Notes: generated by a model from the letters alone, not told the origin. Positions 13,776 to 26,819 are shown, counted from the first letter of the stretch. The stretch is DNA of 64,000 nucleotides from Apostichopus japonicus (GCF_037975245.1 NC_092575.1:10136001-10200000), one strand, 5' to 3'. Made by a program: numbers and translations.

Positions 13776-14823
13776 CAATGTTGTTTAGCTCGAGTCTAGT
13801 CCGATTCACATCGAGTCTTATATTATGTAGGCCCAGTCACATCGAGTTCCACATTATGTAGGCCGAGTCACTTTGAGTAGCTGATTATATAAGTCGAGTC
13901 TCCTCGAGTCTCTCCAATGCACTCTAAACATAATGTGGGGCACACAGCTTGGTTGGGAAAGCGCTATTGTTTCTTTCCGCGTCCAGTCACAGTGTTGTTT
14001 ACATAGTATGCTTTATGGTTCATGTGCAACAGCTGACGTTTATTAACGCACCAGTGAAAATCCCTTCTTTTTAATTTTTTAACGAATCCTTGAATTGCTC
14101 TCCTGTCACAATGTTGCCAGGGTACATGTGAAATAGCGGTGTATAATACAATATAGTATGGAATATGTAATTCACGTTAAGATGTTCTATTTTACAATTT
14201 GACAGATGCATATAGCAATACAGTAATTCTTAAAATGAGACAACAAAATCATGTGACTATGGCGAATAAAATCCAACTGCAAAGTGATTGTACGTGGTGT
14301 ACGGGTATAGGCCTATACACATGTTGTTGACTAGCATATGTGACCATGCATGCACACTATTCCCTTACTGTTGTATCATCATGGTCTGCTAGTACAATGG
14401 TAAGTAGCCTATGTAAAGATTTATGACTGGAGTCGCATATTCGTTTCAATCCAAATTTAGACACACAAAAAAACAAGACAAAATAGACGTCAAAAGTTAA
14501 ATCTGAGGAATAGTTAGATTATAAATTGGGTCTATAATTAACTCTAACCCGCAAGGTTGTGGTAATAAATACATTCATATTTTGTGTGTGGTTGTAATAG
14601 AGCAGTTAAAGTGTGGACTAAGTCTTCCCCGGTTAAATTTAAAACATCACCCGACTGAACCATTCCCCCTCGACTAACGATGGAAGGTGACGCGGTGAAT
14701 GCTCCCACCCCCCCTCTCCCCAACCCCTGACGGCGAGTCAAGTCGAGAGCCTTTTGAATGCAAATACTCGAGTCGAGTCTATAGAGTCCCTAAAATCGGA
14801 ACTCGAGTCATTACAAAACACTG
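13776..14823. mobile_element. hAT-type non-autonomous element, 1,048 bp, CTCGAGTC-rich ends
   Basis: The left end CAATGTTGTTTAGCTCGAGTC (CAATGTTG then CTCGAGTC) pairs imperfectly with the reverse complement of the right end, CAGTGTTTTGTAATGACTCG. The flanks TTTTGAGA (13768-13775) and TTTGGAGA (14824-14831) form an 8-bp duplication with one mismatch. Both subterminal regions carry multiple CGAGTC words in direct and inverted form, the arrangement expected of hAT subterminal transposase-binding motifs. No transposase frame inside. Confidence 0.72.
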
Positions 14824-14831
14824 TTTGGAGA

Positions 14832-17598
14832 CTGACTCAATGGGGCATTTATTTGGAGTAGGTTACCATATGGCTGGAAGAGCAAGATGCTAAAATTGCG
14901 TCTCACCCAAAATCGAAACGTTCATGGTATTACTTGGTTTGTAGAACATTTCACTTGAAAACTTCTACTATTCAGTAGCGACCTCGGAAAACAATGAACC
15001 GTGTGTGAGTAAATGAAACAAATATAATTATTGCATACACATGAGCAGTATAGCAGTATACAGCATTGAGGTCTCGCGTCACGTTCCGTAGTTTTTTCCG
15101 TAGGTTTTTACCCCTTTCATTCTCTCGAATTCTCTCACAACCTTTTTGGATGCAAAACTCGTCACTGTAAGATGTCTCAGTATTAGTCTTAACTTCTAAT
15201 TGCGAAAAGCCATGTATTTTGGGAGAACCCCCTATCACAACATCTTTCATCCGTGCACAAATTTACAAACCGTGAAAGATCTCACTGATAATATAGATTA
15301 CCAATCACCTTGAACCCATAACGTCTTTTTCTTTCTTATTTTAAATCTCTGTCTCTTTTCCACCTCATATCACAATGACTTCAACTTCATCACACTCCGC
15401 TGCTTACATATTCATCTATATCAAATCGAGAGATGAATATACTACTATTCCAAGGGCATATTAAAAATCCATCTCTGAGTGTTTATTATCATGTAATATG
15501 CATAATTGTATCCAAATTAGGCCGCGTGATAGCTACTTTGTTTACTTACAGTAACACATAGTGCTAGTTTCAACACATTCGTTTGGCGTTCGCCTCCGTG
15601 TACTTATTTGTATTAACAACAGTGTGCTTGTCCAAGATCAATCCTTAGTTTGACACGTGTCTTAAATTATGTATCCATGACAACAAGAAATATATTTTGA
15701 AGCTGTTTATTGAGTGAATAATTCGATTGATTTTTTTTTTAAATATATTATTCGTCTCTAGTCCAGGTATACGGTAAGACGTATTTGTTTTCGAGAAAGC
15801 GATAATACTAACATTTATTAAACAGGCCACGATTGAATCGGTTGCTATGACAACGGCGTCGGAAATCCCCTGCTAACCTGAAAAACACATTAACTGTCCT
15901 TCCCACACAGTTATTAACGCACATATTTTGAAGAAAACATAAATGAACGATATGACAATCACAACACACCCCCGTACCCACGGCCCCATACACCCGTATA
16001 TGGACATCAACACGCCCCTTCACAACGGCCTGTTATCTTTATTATTATCTAAGGTGATTGGTAGAATTGTATTGCTATATTAGTAGTTAAATTTTCAGCA
16101 TCCCTATTTCTAATATGAAACACAGAGAACGTTGGAAAACCTATAAGAATAGTTGTGCTACGTATAGATGTAACATGTTTTATGCAGGTAAATTTATTTT
16201 GAATCTTTAATGCGCGGAGAAATTTTGTTAATGTGTCAGGCAAGTTGTAAAAAGCATATTAAGTGTTATGTTTATTGGATATAGTTCGCAGCAACTTTTC
16301 CAACAGCATAACAAAATTGATTTTAATTGATCAAATTAAGAAAACATCATGTTGTCTCCTCGCTCAGATTATCAGGTATAGGAATTTGTTGATTTGATTC
16401 TGAACACATGTCAATATCCTATCATATATTCATGGATGTATCGAAGTATCGTTCGATGTTGAAAATTGTCTGTTAAGGATACTTGGATATTTCATGACGT
16501 CATTTATCCTTACATCATCACAACAAATGATTTATCAGCGAATGTCAATGTGTCCTTTTATCAAAGAAATTCCAAATACACTAACTATAGTTTTTTATGC
16601 GAAGAAAAATAAAAGGACCAACTGAGTCATGCATTCATGAACTTTTCCATTTGTAGGCAGACACACGAATTCAAAGAAAACCAAAAATAGTTTTGTGTCT
16701 ATTTTCCTATATGGCTTTGCACGCAGACAATAACCCATTCGCCAGCTTAGTACAATGTCCATACTTAATAAGGTATATGTAGGTATGTATGGATTTGGTA
16801 GACAGTGTAACAGCTGACGGGCGGGGGAAGGGGAGGAGAGGGGAGGAGAGGGGTTTTCAACAATGTCATGTATGCAAGTTTCTCATTTGTTAGCCTTCTT
16901 TAATAAATGAAATCTAAACCCCTGCCTGAGGTCCTAGTTGTACGAACCTGATAACCAAAAGTGAATTAATGTATGTACTTGACATTGTAATGTATCGCAC
17001 TCGGTCTAGTTAAGGAATATTTAGTATAGTATTTTTAACAACATACTAAGTGTTTCTCGGACCTATAACGTAATAATTACCCACACACTTAAAAGCCTAG
17101 CCGTAAAGCTTTACCTATGTGGTTTCAGGCTTCGCGGAAAACCAATTTAGAACCCGCACGTCCCAATAATTTCATGAAACTTGCCCTTGATCAATCTCTG
17201 CACTCGTGTCCCTTAAAACTCAAATTGTTTGTGGCGTCACAGCTTTACTGTGTTTATGATCTCTGGAGAGAATGGCATCCCGTATTTGATTACATACATT
17301 CCGCATTGACTTACAAACCAAGCGAACTTACACACGTAACGAATGACGTCACTGACGCAGACTAACGATCAATATGAAACAAACTGACCATCAAAGAGGC
17401 ACCAAATGTTGAGTCGAGGAGCAAAAGAAATGTGTCACCATAACCCAAGGAACTACAGTAAGATGACCAGGGTTTCACTCGACTTAAATAACGCTGCTTT
17501 ACATAATGATTGTATCAAACAAAAGGTACATCCTACTATGATACAATGATAAAAGAAATTTTTGCAATAAACAAAACACACACACACACAGGATAATT
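14832..17598. other. gene-free stretch, nothing recognised
   Basis: No gene or clear mobile element found. There is a G-rich GGGGAGGAGA run near 16,825 and a short CA repeat at 17,573-17,590. Confidence 0.45.
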
Positions 17599-19075
17599 TG
17601 CCTCATTAACAACTGCGGTTTGTATTAAGATAGTATACGCCCTAGGTTCTCAACCTTTTTCTATCCAGGGACCCCTTGAGATACACTGAAATGTTTGGAG
17701 GACCCCCGGACAGTGACCGCCGCCCTGGGGGAGGGGTATAAGGGGAGGGGATGTCCCCCTCCCCTTTTGAATTTTTTTTCAATATTTGAGGGTTAGATGC
17801 GAAATGGTGCATTATTTTGTGACTTTTTAAGTAAATTTATGTTCAAGAATTTATGTTTAGAAATGCATTTTTCTGGGCCTGGAATGCAGTTTTCCTAGAC
17901 CTGCAAGTATTGCTAGGCATAGGCCACTTGAAAATTCTTACTTTCAAATGATATATTTCCCAATTAAATTTTAATTTGGAAGCGATGAGTTGTCAGATAC
18001 AAACTGGTTGATTCTGCATGAGGTCAGGAGAATTATGGGTTTTCTTTGTCAGAGATAGCTGCAAATGGCACCGTTTTTTGTGTCAAATCCAAGTTAGTTA
18101 TAACTTTTCCTCCACCAAAGCCTTATACTGCTACCGCGCTTCGCTGTGTCAACAATGAGCAACGCATCATAGTTATTGCTCTGCATATTAGGATGTATAG
18201 TGTGCAGTTCAGTTGTACACAACACTCGGGTGGCATGTTATCCATACCTATATATACCAATGAGAAACTATATTACTTGTTTTCATCTGGGGAACGCACG
18301 ATTCAACATTTATCGACTACTGAAGATATGGTCTGATCATCAGGGTCCGACGTATTGACGGCTAGCCTAGCCTAGATTTCTAGAGGCATACATACTTCTT
18401 CCTTCGACTATATCTCTCATTCCATTTTTCACGAACCTCTTCGGCCTTCGCGGACCCTTATTTTTTTCACGGACCCTTATTTTTTCACGGACCCCCTGCG
18501 GACCCCTTTGCCCTCACGGACCCCCAAATAAATTTCACGGACCCCCAAGGGATCCGCGGACCCCAGGTTGAGTAACCTGGGTATACGCTGCCTCATTAAC
18601 AATTGAGGTTCGCATTAAGATAGTGTACGCTGCCTCATTAACAATTGAGGTTTGTATTAAGATAGTATACGCTGCCTCATTAACTACTGCGGTTTGTATT
18701 AAGATAGTATACGCTGCCTCATTAACAATTGAGGTTCGCATTAAGATAGTGTACGCTGCCTCATTAAAAAATTGAGGTTTGTATTAAGATAGTATACGCT
18801 GCCTCATTAACAACTGCGGTTTGTATTAAGATAGTATACGCTGCCTCATTAACAATTGAGGTTTGTATTAAGATAGTATACGCTGCCAAATTAACAATCG
18901 AGGTTTGCATTAAGATAGTATGCGCTGCCTCATTAACAATTGAGGTTTGTATTAAGATAGTATACGCTGCCTCATTAACAACTGCGGTTTGTATTAAGAT
19001 AGTATGCGCTGCCACAATAATAATTGAGGTTTGTAGTTAGATAGTATACGCTGCCTCATTAACAAATCAATACAA
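17599..19075. repeat. 42-bp minisatellite interrupted by a hAT element
   Basis: The unit is about 42 bp: GTATACGCTGCCTCATTAAC, AATTGAGGTTTGTATTAAGATA. One unit lies at 17,599-17,640 and about eleven more at 18,581-19,075. Two sub-variants, AACAATTGAGG and AACAACTGCGG, alternate through the array. The hAT copy at 17,641-18,580 separates the first unit from the rest, and its target duplication GTATACGC is itself part of the unit. Confidence 0.93.
17641..18580. mobile_element. non-autonomous hAT element, 940 bp, copy 2
   Basis: Left end CCTAGGTTCTCAACC. The right end reverse-complements to CCAGGTTACTCAACC. It is flanked by a perfect 8-bp duplication GTATACGC (17633-17640 and 18581-18588). It is nearly identical to copy 1 at 6,947-7,889 in the same orientation, with small substitutions and short indels. 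It carries the shared GC-rich module at 17,717-17,812 and no transposase. Confidence 0.93.
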
Positions 19076-20303
19076 ACCCTGTATTAAACTTTAAATGTTC
19101 AACCTTAGTCTGCAAAATACGATCTTCGTGAGAAGCTTTCCTCTCCATTCTCGAACAGATTTGTTTACACAGAAACCTGATGCAATGCTGTCAAACTCTC
19201 ACCCCTCCCCTACCCCTCTCCTTCCACAAATAGGGGCGTTCCGCTGGTGTTTAGTCTAGTCATATATGGTAGTAGGATGGACGACACCTACGAACTGACA
19301 CCAGTGACTATACACAGGATTTCACGCCACTACTTTACATACTGTAATTATACACATTTTATAGGCTTAATAATTCGAGGTAAATGTATATTGATATTTG
19401 TTTTGACAGGATTACATATTCTTGTAAACAAAGTAAAACCTGACTTTCTGGAAATAAAATTAACATCTGTTGTAAAAACCATGCTGTTATCAAATAAGGT
19501 TCTTTATGTTTGCGTGCCGAGACCGGAACCATCACATCACTAACGCAAGTAATTCGTATGACACACGCGGAATGCACGGTTTATGTATATAGACGCACAC
19601 TTTGTATGTCGTATGTCGTTATATGCAGGTGATATATGTTAAGGTTTCATAAAAGTTACACACATTCACTCGAGGGGCGCCTCTAGGTATTTATTACACG
19701 ACTAAAGTATGAGTCAACTGTCTTCGCGCCTCATGACTGTGCATATTAATGAACGTAGAAGCATTGTCACCTAACAATACATTGAACGATACAAGCACAC
19801 AGACACTGAATATGGAGAAAAGAATATAATGACAGCGTATTTTTATCTAATATTGAAATTATCTGACGCAACCTTGCTTATGAGTCACTTTATTCTGGGG
19901 TCTTGTCTTTATTTCCCTATACTATAAAATACACACTGTGAAATCCTAGTTCCCCGAAGACTGACAGTCATTTCAGACGTGCGTGTCACTGAGTTAGGGC
20001 GTACTTACTGTTTTCATTTGAGGTTCGTCCCATGCAGGTGACAGCGACCTTTGTAATATGGGCTTCATCCCAAAATTCTTATGCAATACATGCTATAGTG
20101 TTACTACACTCTAAGAGTATACTCACAAGTTGATGGTTAATTGTTGCAAAGAAAAAGAAACGAATTTCCTGAAAATGTCAAACATCGCTTGTGACATTAC
20201 TATACGACAATGTAACCAAATCGGTTTCTTTCTAACCTATCTGATGGCTATTAAAGATCGTCCATATTTCCCCGCCCCTTCCCCTCCCCTCTCCCAATAA
20301 GTA
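19076..20303. other. gene-free stretch, nothing recognised
   Basis: No supported gene, paired inverted ends or tandem array. Confidence 0.4.
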
Positions 20304-20477
20304 ATGCTAGAAAGTAAAAAGAAACGGTCACTGATGTTCACACTTGAAGACGAACTTACTGGCAATCTGAAAGTATTGTCCACAGTGGGACCTGCTGAAC
20401 ACTCCTCGTTGTCGCTGAATAATTCAGATTACCAGAAACTCCACGAAGGAACTTCCTTAGAAATATTTACCTGCTAA
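20304..20477 (+). CDS. possible small open frame, 57 codons, unrecognised
   Basis: An ATG at 20,304 opens a 57-codon frame (begins MLESKKKRSLMFTLEDELTG) ending in TAA at 20,475-20,477. Composition is protein-like (charged, few rare residues). It follows a C/T tract (CCCCTCCCCTCTCCCAATAAG) that could act as a splice acceptor. No domain, partner exon or homologue was recognised. Confidence 0.15.
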   Translation: MLESKKKRSLMFTLEDELTGNLKVLSTVGPAEHSSLSLNNSDYQKLHEGTSLEIFTC

Positions 20478-21139
20478 AACTCTGAGGTCGATGCTGGTGA
20501 CCTTGAAGAAAACGTAGCCATCTGCTTTACTAAATCGTTATCAACAACTACACCGTTTCTAAAATCAATATCTTTGTTTGGAAAGAAATATCCAATCATG
20601 CACTTGGATCAGCTGAAGTTGAGCCTTCTTAGACCGGATATGAATTAATCTTTTTTTTAAATTAGATATTACTAGATCAATCAGAATGTCGATTTATGTA
20701 CCATGCTGCCTGGCCTTGCTTTAAAACAGAGACCATATTATACATATCATTTTATCACGTGGTATACTTGGGTCTTTTCCAAGGCTATAATTACCATGCA
20801 GGAACTCGCATTTATCTTTGTACATTGTCCATCTGTTGTGTTATTGACTCGCAATAATAATTAGCTAGTCCCATCAAGTACAATATTGTTTACCACAAGC
20901 TTTCAATGTCACGTGATTTGCAGCTCAATCCATACCAACAGCACCACGTCACAAATTATTCTGTCGAAGAGTAAATTGCAGGAGTGCTGTGTAGGTTACA
21001 TATTGAATCAATATCAACTGGTTTATACGTTTTGCGTTGAGTATAACGATAACTTTTCTCGTCTTCAAAATACACTTTTAGGTGAAACTATATTGTTGGT
21101 TTGATTTGTTGTTAAAAGATTTAAATATATTTTATATTT

Positions 21140-21140
<1 letters not shown>
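20478..21140. other. gene-free stretch, nothing recognised
   Basis: AT-rich; nothing supported beyond chance open frames. Confidence 0.4.
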
Positions 21141-21141
<1 letters not shown>

Positions 21142-21184
<43 letters not shown>

Positions 21185-21327
21185 ATACTAGATGAGACTA
21201 GTGGAACACTAGTAGTCTACTAGTGTTCCACTAGACTACTAGTGTTCCACTAGTCTCATCTAGTATCAACATATATTCCGCTCTGTCCAATGGACATAGA
21301 GCACTCTGCGCCAAGATAGACGCCAAC

Positions 21328-21392
<65 letters not shown>
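21142..21392. repeat. long palindrome between (AT)n and (CT)n(AT)n microsatellites
   Basis: An (AT)n run at 21,142-21,180 leads into perfect inverted arms of at least 39 bp (21,177-21,215 and 21,236-21,274) around a 20-bp spacer. The spacer is itself nearly palindromic (TCTACTAGTGTTCCACTAGA). The arms contain several ACTAGT words. The segment from about 21,333 to 21,392 is (CT)n followed by (AT)n. The whole can fold as a long hairpin or cruciform. Confidence 0.93.
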
Positions 21393-21402
<10 letters not shown>

Positions 21403-22784
21403 TACGTAGTAGCATCTCTTCACTTTCCAACTGTCATGGATAAAGCAAACAACAGTAGAATCCTATTTTCAGAAGCTATATATCTAAACATGGTTAATGG
21501 TTAGCCTCATGTATACGGCGTACACTCCTTACGACATTAATAGCTAAACATTACCCTGGCAATATTTATCACTTTCACTTCTTTAGTTTGTGAAGTTTTG
21601 TTCTATTTTAATACGCGAGGTGATGAAGTCGCCATGAAGACTACAAGTCTTGTAATGCTCAACAAGAAACAAAAGCATAACCTTTGATTTTATGGGTTGA
21701 TGTTGACTACAGTTGTCATGGTAACATATAAAGAGAAAAGAAAATGCTACGAAATAACGAGTGATGCTTTTAAGTTCATGATGTGATAACAGTTGTTGAC
21801 GAACATTGTTAATCAAACTTATTGTTTAAAGGAAGACTTTTGAAAAATGTTGGTCTGGATGTGCCATATAGTATGAGACTGAGAAAGAAACATTTGAATG
21901 GTAGTAATGTTTCCAATCTCCATAGTTATTCCGGCTTTCAAGGTTAAAAGCTTGAACAGTTGCTAAATCTCTGTAATCCTCCTCTAAGGATAAATTGATG
22001 ATGATGACGTAGACTCCTGAGTTTAGACCTCAATGTTAATTTTGATCCTGTGTTTTATGAACTCCAATAGGTCAACCAAAACATGCTCAGCCCCTTTAAC
22101 TGTACATAAACAACAGTGCACCCTTGGGTAACATTCCACGCCTTGACAAATATGTAACACATTATAAACACGTTTTTGAGACCATAAAAGCCAGTAATGT
22201 TTTCTCGTTGAGTTTTGTGTTTTGCTGTATGAGTAACTGACGTTACGGTTTGTGTATTAAACTTAATAGTCCAGTCACTTCAATTGATGAACCTCGGTTG
22301 ATTAACTAGCCGTTTCTCAAAAATTAAAAGTTATTAAATAGAAATGCAACCTGGAATGATATTAGTTTTTCATAAGCTTTCTTCAACATATCATTTTGTA
22401 CACATAAAGTCATCATTAAGAATCGAGCAAAGTATTGGTGAATCAGAGGTCAAATTTATGACATCAAAGATGATCTACTGTATTATAATAGCTCTTTGCT
22501 GGATAGAATTACATATAACTTAAATTATAAAACAAAAGTTACAGTTAAGTTTTTAAAACAATTAAAGTAAAGTTTGGACAACCAACAACCTCTCTCATTT
22601 GGGACAAGACGTTGTTGCTGATAAGGTTGCATGCGTGCCAGCCTGTCCCCTGATGGAGGCGGAGAGAGGAGCCCATCTATGTATGTGAACATTATAAACT
22701 GGCACTTTCGAGAGACTTCGAGCTTGCCTATATATCGTGCACTTGTGCATATCTACGATTAGTAATCCAGGAAGTCATATTTAA
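21393..22784. other. gene-free stretch, nothing recognised
   Basis: No gene or element recognised; composition is AT-rich and unremarkable. Confidence 0.4.
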
Positions 22785-23640
22785 ATGCCTCATCTATGTG
22801 CCTAATTCAAGCAGGTATGCCTCGTATATATGTGTACCTAATTCAAGCAGGTATGCCTCATATATGTGCCTAATTCATGCATGTATTACTCGTATATGTG
22901 CCTAATTCATGCATGTATTAGTCGTATATGTGCCTAATTCATGCAGGTATGCCTCATCTATGAGCGTAATTCATGCAGGTATGCCTCGTATATGTGCCTA
23001 ATTCAAGCATGTATGCCTCGAATATGTGCCTAATTCATGCAGGTATGCCTCGAAAATGTGCCTAACTCATGCAGGTATGCCTCGTATATGTGCCTAATTC
23101 ATGCAGGTATGCCTCGTATATGTGCCTAATTCATGCAGGTATGCCTCGAATATGTGCCTAATTCATGCAGGTATCCTCGTATATGTGCCTAATTCATGCA
23201 GGTATGCCTCGTATATGTGCCTAATTCATGCAGGAATGCCTCGTATATGCGCCTAATTCATGCATGTATGCCTCGTATATGTGCCTTATTCATGCAGGCA
23301 TGCCTCGTATATGTGCCTAATTCACGCATGCAGGTATGCCTCGTATATGTGCCTAATTCATGCCTGTACATGCCTTGAATATGTGCCTAATTCATGCCTC
23401 TTATATGTGCCTAACAAGCTCTACAGAGCTTCTTGTTGGCACTCCTCAATCTCTTTGTTCTCTTGTACATTTACCCACATCTATTGTCAAATTGCATCCT
23501 AATACAAGAATTGATATAAGGTCTGATGAAATGAATTGAATTGAATTGCATTGAATTCATGCAGGGATTCCTCGTATATGCGCCTAATTCATGCATGCAG
23601 GAATGCCTCGTATGTGTGCCTTATTCATGTATAGTAATGC
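22785..23640. repeat. 32-bp minisatellite, about 20 units plus a detached block
   Basis: The unit is GTATGCCTCGTATATGTGCC, TAATTCATGCAG. Units run from about 22,785 to 23,415. After about 135 bp of unrelated sequence, two to three more units appear at 23,555-23,640. Variants include internal ATGCATG insertions and TCGAATATG or TCGAAAATG. Cys-Leu-Val-Tyr-Val-Pro-type translated repeats arise from the array and are not real proteins. Confidence 0.93.
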
Positions 23641-25426
23641 TCACGATTTTGGATGTTGTTATGGTTTGTCCGTTTCGTTCTTCTGAGATTTATTACATTT
23701 GTTTATTACATGCGGCTTCTTGATGGAGAGAGAAAGAGAGAGAGGGGGGGGGGTCCCAATTTACTCGGAGTATCCAGTAACTGTATTTACTTTTATCGCT
23801 TTAATTACAGCTTAGAGGGTTTTACATCGTCTTAAACTTTTAAGCTCAGTGATTCATCGGAAAGGTATATTTAAAGTGCTAGTTCAACTGTATCTTCTAA
23901 GCCTCGGAACAATGTATGCGATGTATAGCACTAAATTCAGTGCTTTTAGTCTACGTTTGTCGAGTGACGTTGATGAGCTGCAAAGTTACCATTTAAGACC
24001 TCTATATAATGGTTTTATTCAGGTAGTGAGTAGTAGCTCGGTCTTCGGTGTAACCATGCGTAGCTACATTTTCTCCCGACTCGAGTCCTGCCTGTACTAA
24101 ACGATTGCGGTATTAACAGTCTGTGCTTTAATGATATCTCCACTGGTATGCTAAACCTTAAGATCAATACTAAAACCCTGCATTGTAAAAACAACCCTGC
24201 TTTTATAGGTGGGACGTACAATCGTGCTCGCTTCGCTTAATGATCACGCTTAAAGCGTCTTATCCTTACCGCGTAGTACTTAATGTTGATTGGTCTTCAG
24301 ATTGTCTTGTTATAGCATTCTTTCACTCTAAACCGTCTCGCTTGCTACAGTATCCCAAACAAGAGGTCCTGTATTTGAGGGCATGCAGCTGGGGTATAGG
24401 GTGTGTGGAGACGGGGACTCATAAGCTGATGAAATCCCTACTCCCACCCCCATCTCCAATCCGCTCGGCCTTTCCTCCGAGTCCGCTTTGATATAAATAA
24501 TTTTTTTATTTATTATTTTGACAAATTGTGAAACTATCACACACTTGTCTATTTTGGAGTTTGATTTGGCGCAAAACAAGAAACTAAGGAAAATGGCCTT
24601 TTATCGTTAACGGTATAATTATCCTGAAACCATTTAACAATGTATATACGCTGCCATCTGTGGCTGGATGGTTAACCTGCTTTTTGATGAGATCCCATGT
24701 ATTCCCGCCCCAGCAGTGCTTTACGAAGTTATAGTTTCATTATCTTAGCTTATAACGTACATATGAATAATCCGTATATGACAAATTTTAAAGGCATTGA
24801 ATAGGCTACACCGACGCGCCACATCTAGATTGGTATTCAAGCATTAGTTTACTATAACTTTGTAACAATAGTACAACAATGCGTATATAAAAGGTATACC
24901 GGTATTCTTTATCATTGTAAAAGTGATTCATTCCCACCAAAGCATGCGGTTTATTTCGACGATTGTTGAATCTTTGCGGTGTCATATTTTTGAGTTCATA
25001 TCTACAATTATTCTTTATCATTTAGTGAGCTTGTATTGAGGAATTGCGACATCACGCGCGGGCTATAGCTGGATTGCAAGTAAATCAATTGTACCATTGA
25101 AATTTTGAATGACACAAAGCTATATAAAACAAATATCTGATAAGTGACACTTTTTCATCGAATTTGATGTATTTCGAAAGCCCAGTGTATTATCTATCAC
25201 GGAAAATTTTGTTACTTTGTTTGGGGAACTGATTTATTTATTCACTCATATGTAGTTTAAAGCGATGACTAATGTTCATATGGTTCCTTCTTTATAAATA
25301 TATTTACTCCAATGTGTTTTCCCTTGGCTATACCGCATGCAGTCATATATACACACAATAAGTCACTCAAAGGCATAGAAACCCACAATTGCCTGTCTAC
25401 ATGCGTTATGAAGCCACTGTGTCGGT
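23641..25426. other. gene-free stretch, nothing recognised
   Basis: Contains a short GA/G run at 23,730-23,755. Otherwise nothing supported. Confidence 0.4.
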
Positions 25427-25427
25427 A

Positions 25428-25837
25428 AATGTATGTATGTATGTATGTATGTATGTATGTATGTATGTATGTATGTATGTATGTATGTATGTATGTATGT
25501 ATGTATGTATGTATGTATGTATGTATGTATGTATGTATGTATGTATGTATGTATGTATGTATGTATGTATGTATGTATGTATGTATGTATGTATGTATGT
25601 ATGTATGTATATGTGATCTTCCCGCAAGCAGGAACTCGCGAAAGAAGCCATGAAGGCTTATAGACTCGCAAGCTGACCGAAGCCAATCTCTCGGCACACA
25701 TCCATTTAACGTCCATGTCGGGAAGTTGTTAGTGAACAACACCCTTGCCAGACGACACACCTTGCTGTCGGCGGGGAATCGAACCGGGGATCTCATGACT
25801 GGGAGACGCCGGCGTTAACCACTAGGCTATACACTCC
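25428..25837 (-). mobile_element. tRNA-derived SINE with (CATA)n tail, full-length copy
   Basis: Read on the minus strand, the element starts at 25,837 with GGAGTGTATAGCCTAGTGG. It has an A-box-like TAGCCTAGTGG (25,829-25,819) and a perfect B-box GGTTCGATTCC (25,785-25,775), as in a tRNA-derived pol III promoter. A roughly 150-bp body follows, and the element ends in a (CATA)n run of about 46 units (25,611-25,428). Two related copies lie at 43,969-44,203 and 60,400-60,547, and all three end in the same tetranucleotide tail, which argues that the tail is part of the element. Confidence 0.85.
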
Positions 25838-25840
25838 GCA

Positions 25841-26655
25841 ATGCCTGGCATTTTCTATCCTACTTATAGACAAACCTGCATGACGAGTGACTGGGGGGAG
25901 GGGTGGGGAGATCAGAGGATGATACATCTCTGGGCCCGGCGTCAATTAGAGGGGACCGGAATATTATGGAGAGGGCTCGATATGAAAGTAAAGAATAATG
26001 TAATTTCAAAATTTGCAAAGTGCAAGAAAGCGTGTCCCAGTGGTGTTCCCTCTTGACGCCTTTGTATATAGCAGGACCTTCTTCAAATGCAGACGAAATG
26101 GATAAAACAGAGGAACTGCATCAAAACAAACGCGATGGGACAGACTTGTCAATTGGGGAAATAGAACAAATGAATGGATCTGAAATGTAGGTAAGCAAAT
26201 TTCGGAGTTGCTATAGATATGAAGTCCACACAGCTTTTGTGATTGCACTTCTTTGAGCAACCATGGAGGTTATTCAAGCATGGTTTAGTTTACTCTTGAT
26301 TCCTTAGAAAATGTGCAGAGAATGTCTGCTTATTTGCTGTCCAGGGCCACGGTATAGACACTAGTAACAAGCAAACAGAAGGGTTTGTGCATTATTTACC
26401 GCCTGCATCGATGAAGTGTTAAAATATGTTGTCATCTTGTATTGCTGCAAAACACACAGCATGAATGGATATTTAGAGCAACATGTCGCACGATGGATGC
26501 AAACAAGCAAACATATTGTTCTCAGTTGTAAAGGAGTAGGAATAAAGACCAGTCGGAAGGTAAACTAAGGGAATGAATTGAAGAGGATGAGAAGCCGAGG
26601 CTGGTATTTGTCTTCTGTCGCGGATGAACAAACAACACTGTTTGGACGACTCACC
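25841..26655. other. gene-free stretch, nothing recognised
   Basis: No supported feature. Confidence 0.4.
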
Positions 26656-26659
26656 GTTA

Positions 26660-26745
26660 GATGTAAACTATACGTAACTGTACAAATATCTAACACTATA
26701 ATGTTCAGTATTTGTGTAGTTACGTATAGCTGTATAGTTTACATC
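26660..26745. repeat. imperfect inverted repeat (hairpin)
   Basis: The left arm (26,660-26,688) begins GATGTAAACTATACGTAAC. The right arm (26,709-26,745) is its reverse complement except for an 8-bp insertion and one mismatch. The loop is about 20 bp. It may be a relic of a foldback element. Confidence 0.7.
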
Positions 26746-26819
26746 TTATAACATTACATCCTTGAAACAGACTATGCACAGTTATACGTATATTGGCAGC
26801 TTTCCAAATGGCCCAAGTG

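Noticed and set aside
18535-19015. Repeat proteins (ILIQT.VNEAAYT) on minus
   Set aside because: Translation of the 42-bp minisatellite, whose length is a multiple of 3.
22785-23640. CRISPR-like regular repeat array
   Set aside because: Units are contiguous 32-bp tandem repeats with no unique spacers, in a eukaryotic genome with no cas genes.
25269-25796. Thr-His-Ile-Tyr and Met-Tyr-Val-Cys repeat proteins on both strands
   Set aside because: Translation of the (CATA)n tail of a SINE. A 4-bp unit read over 12 bp is open in every frame.
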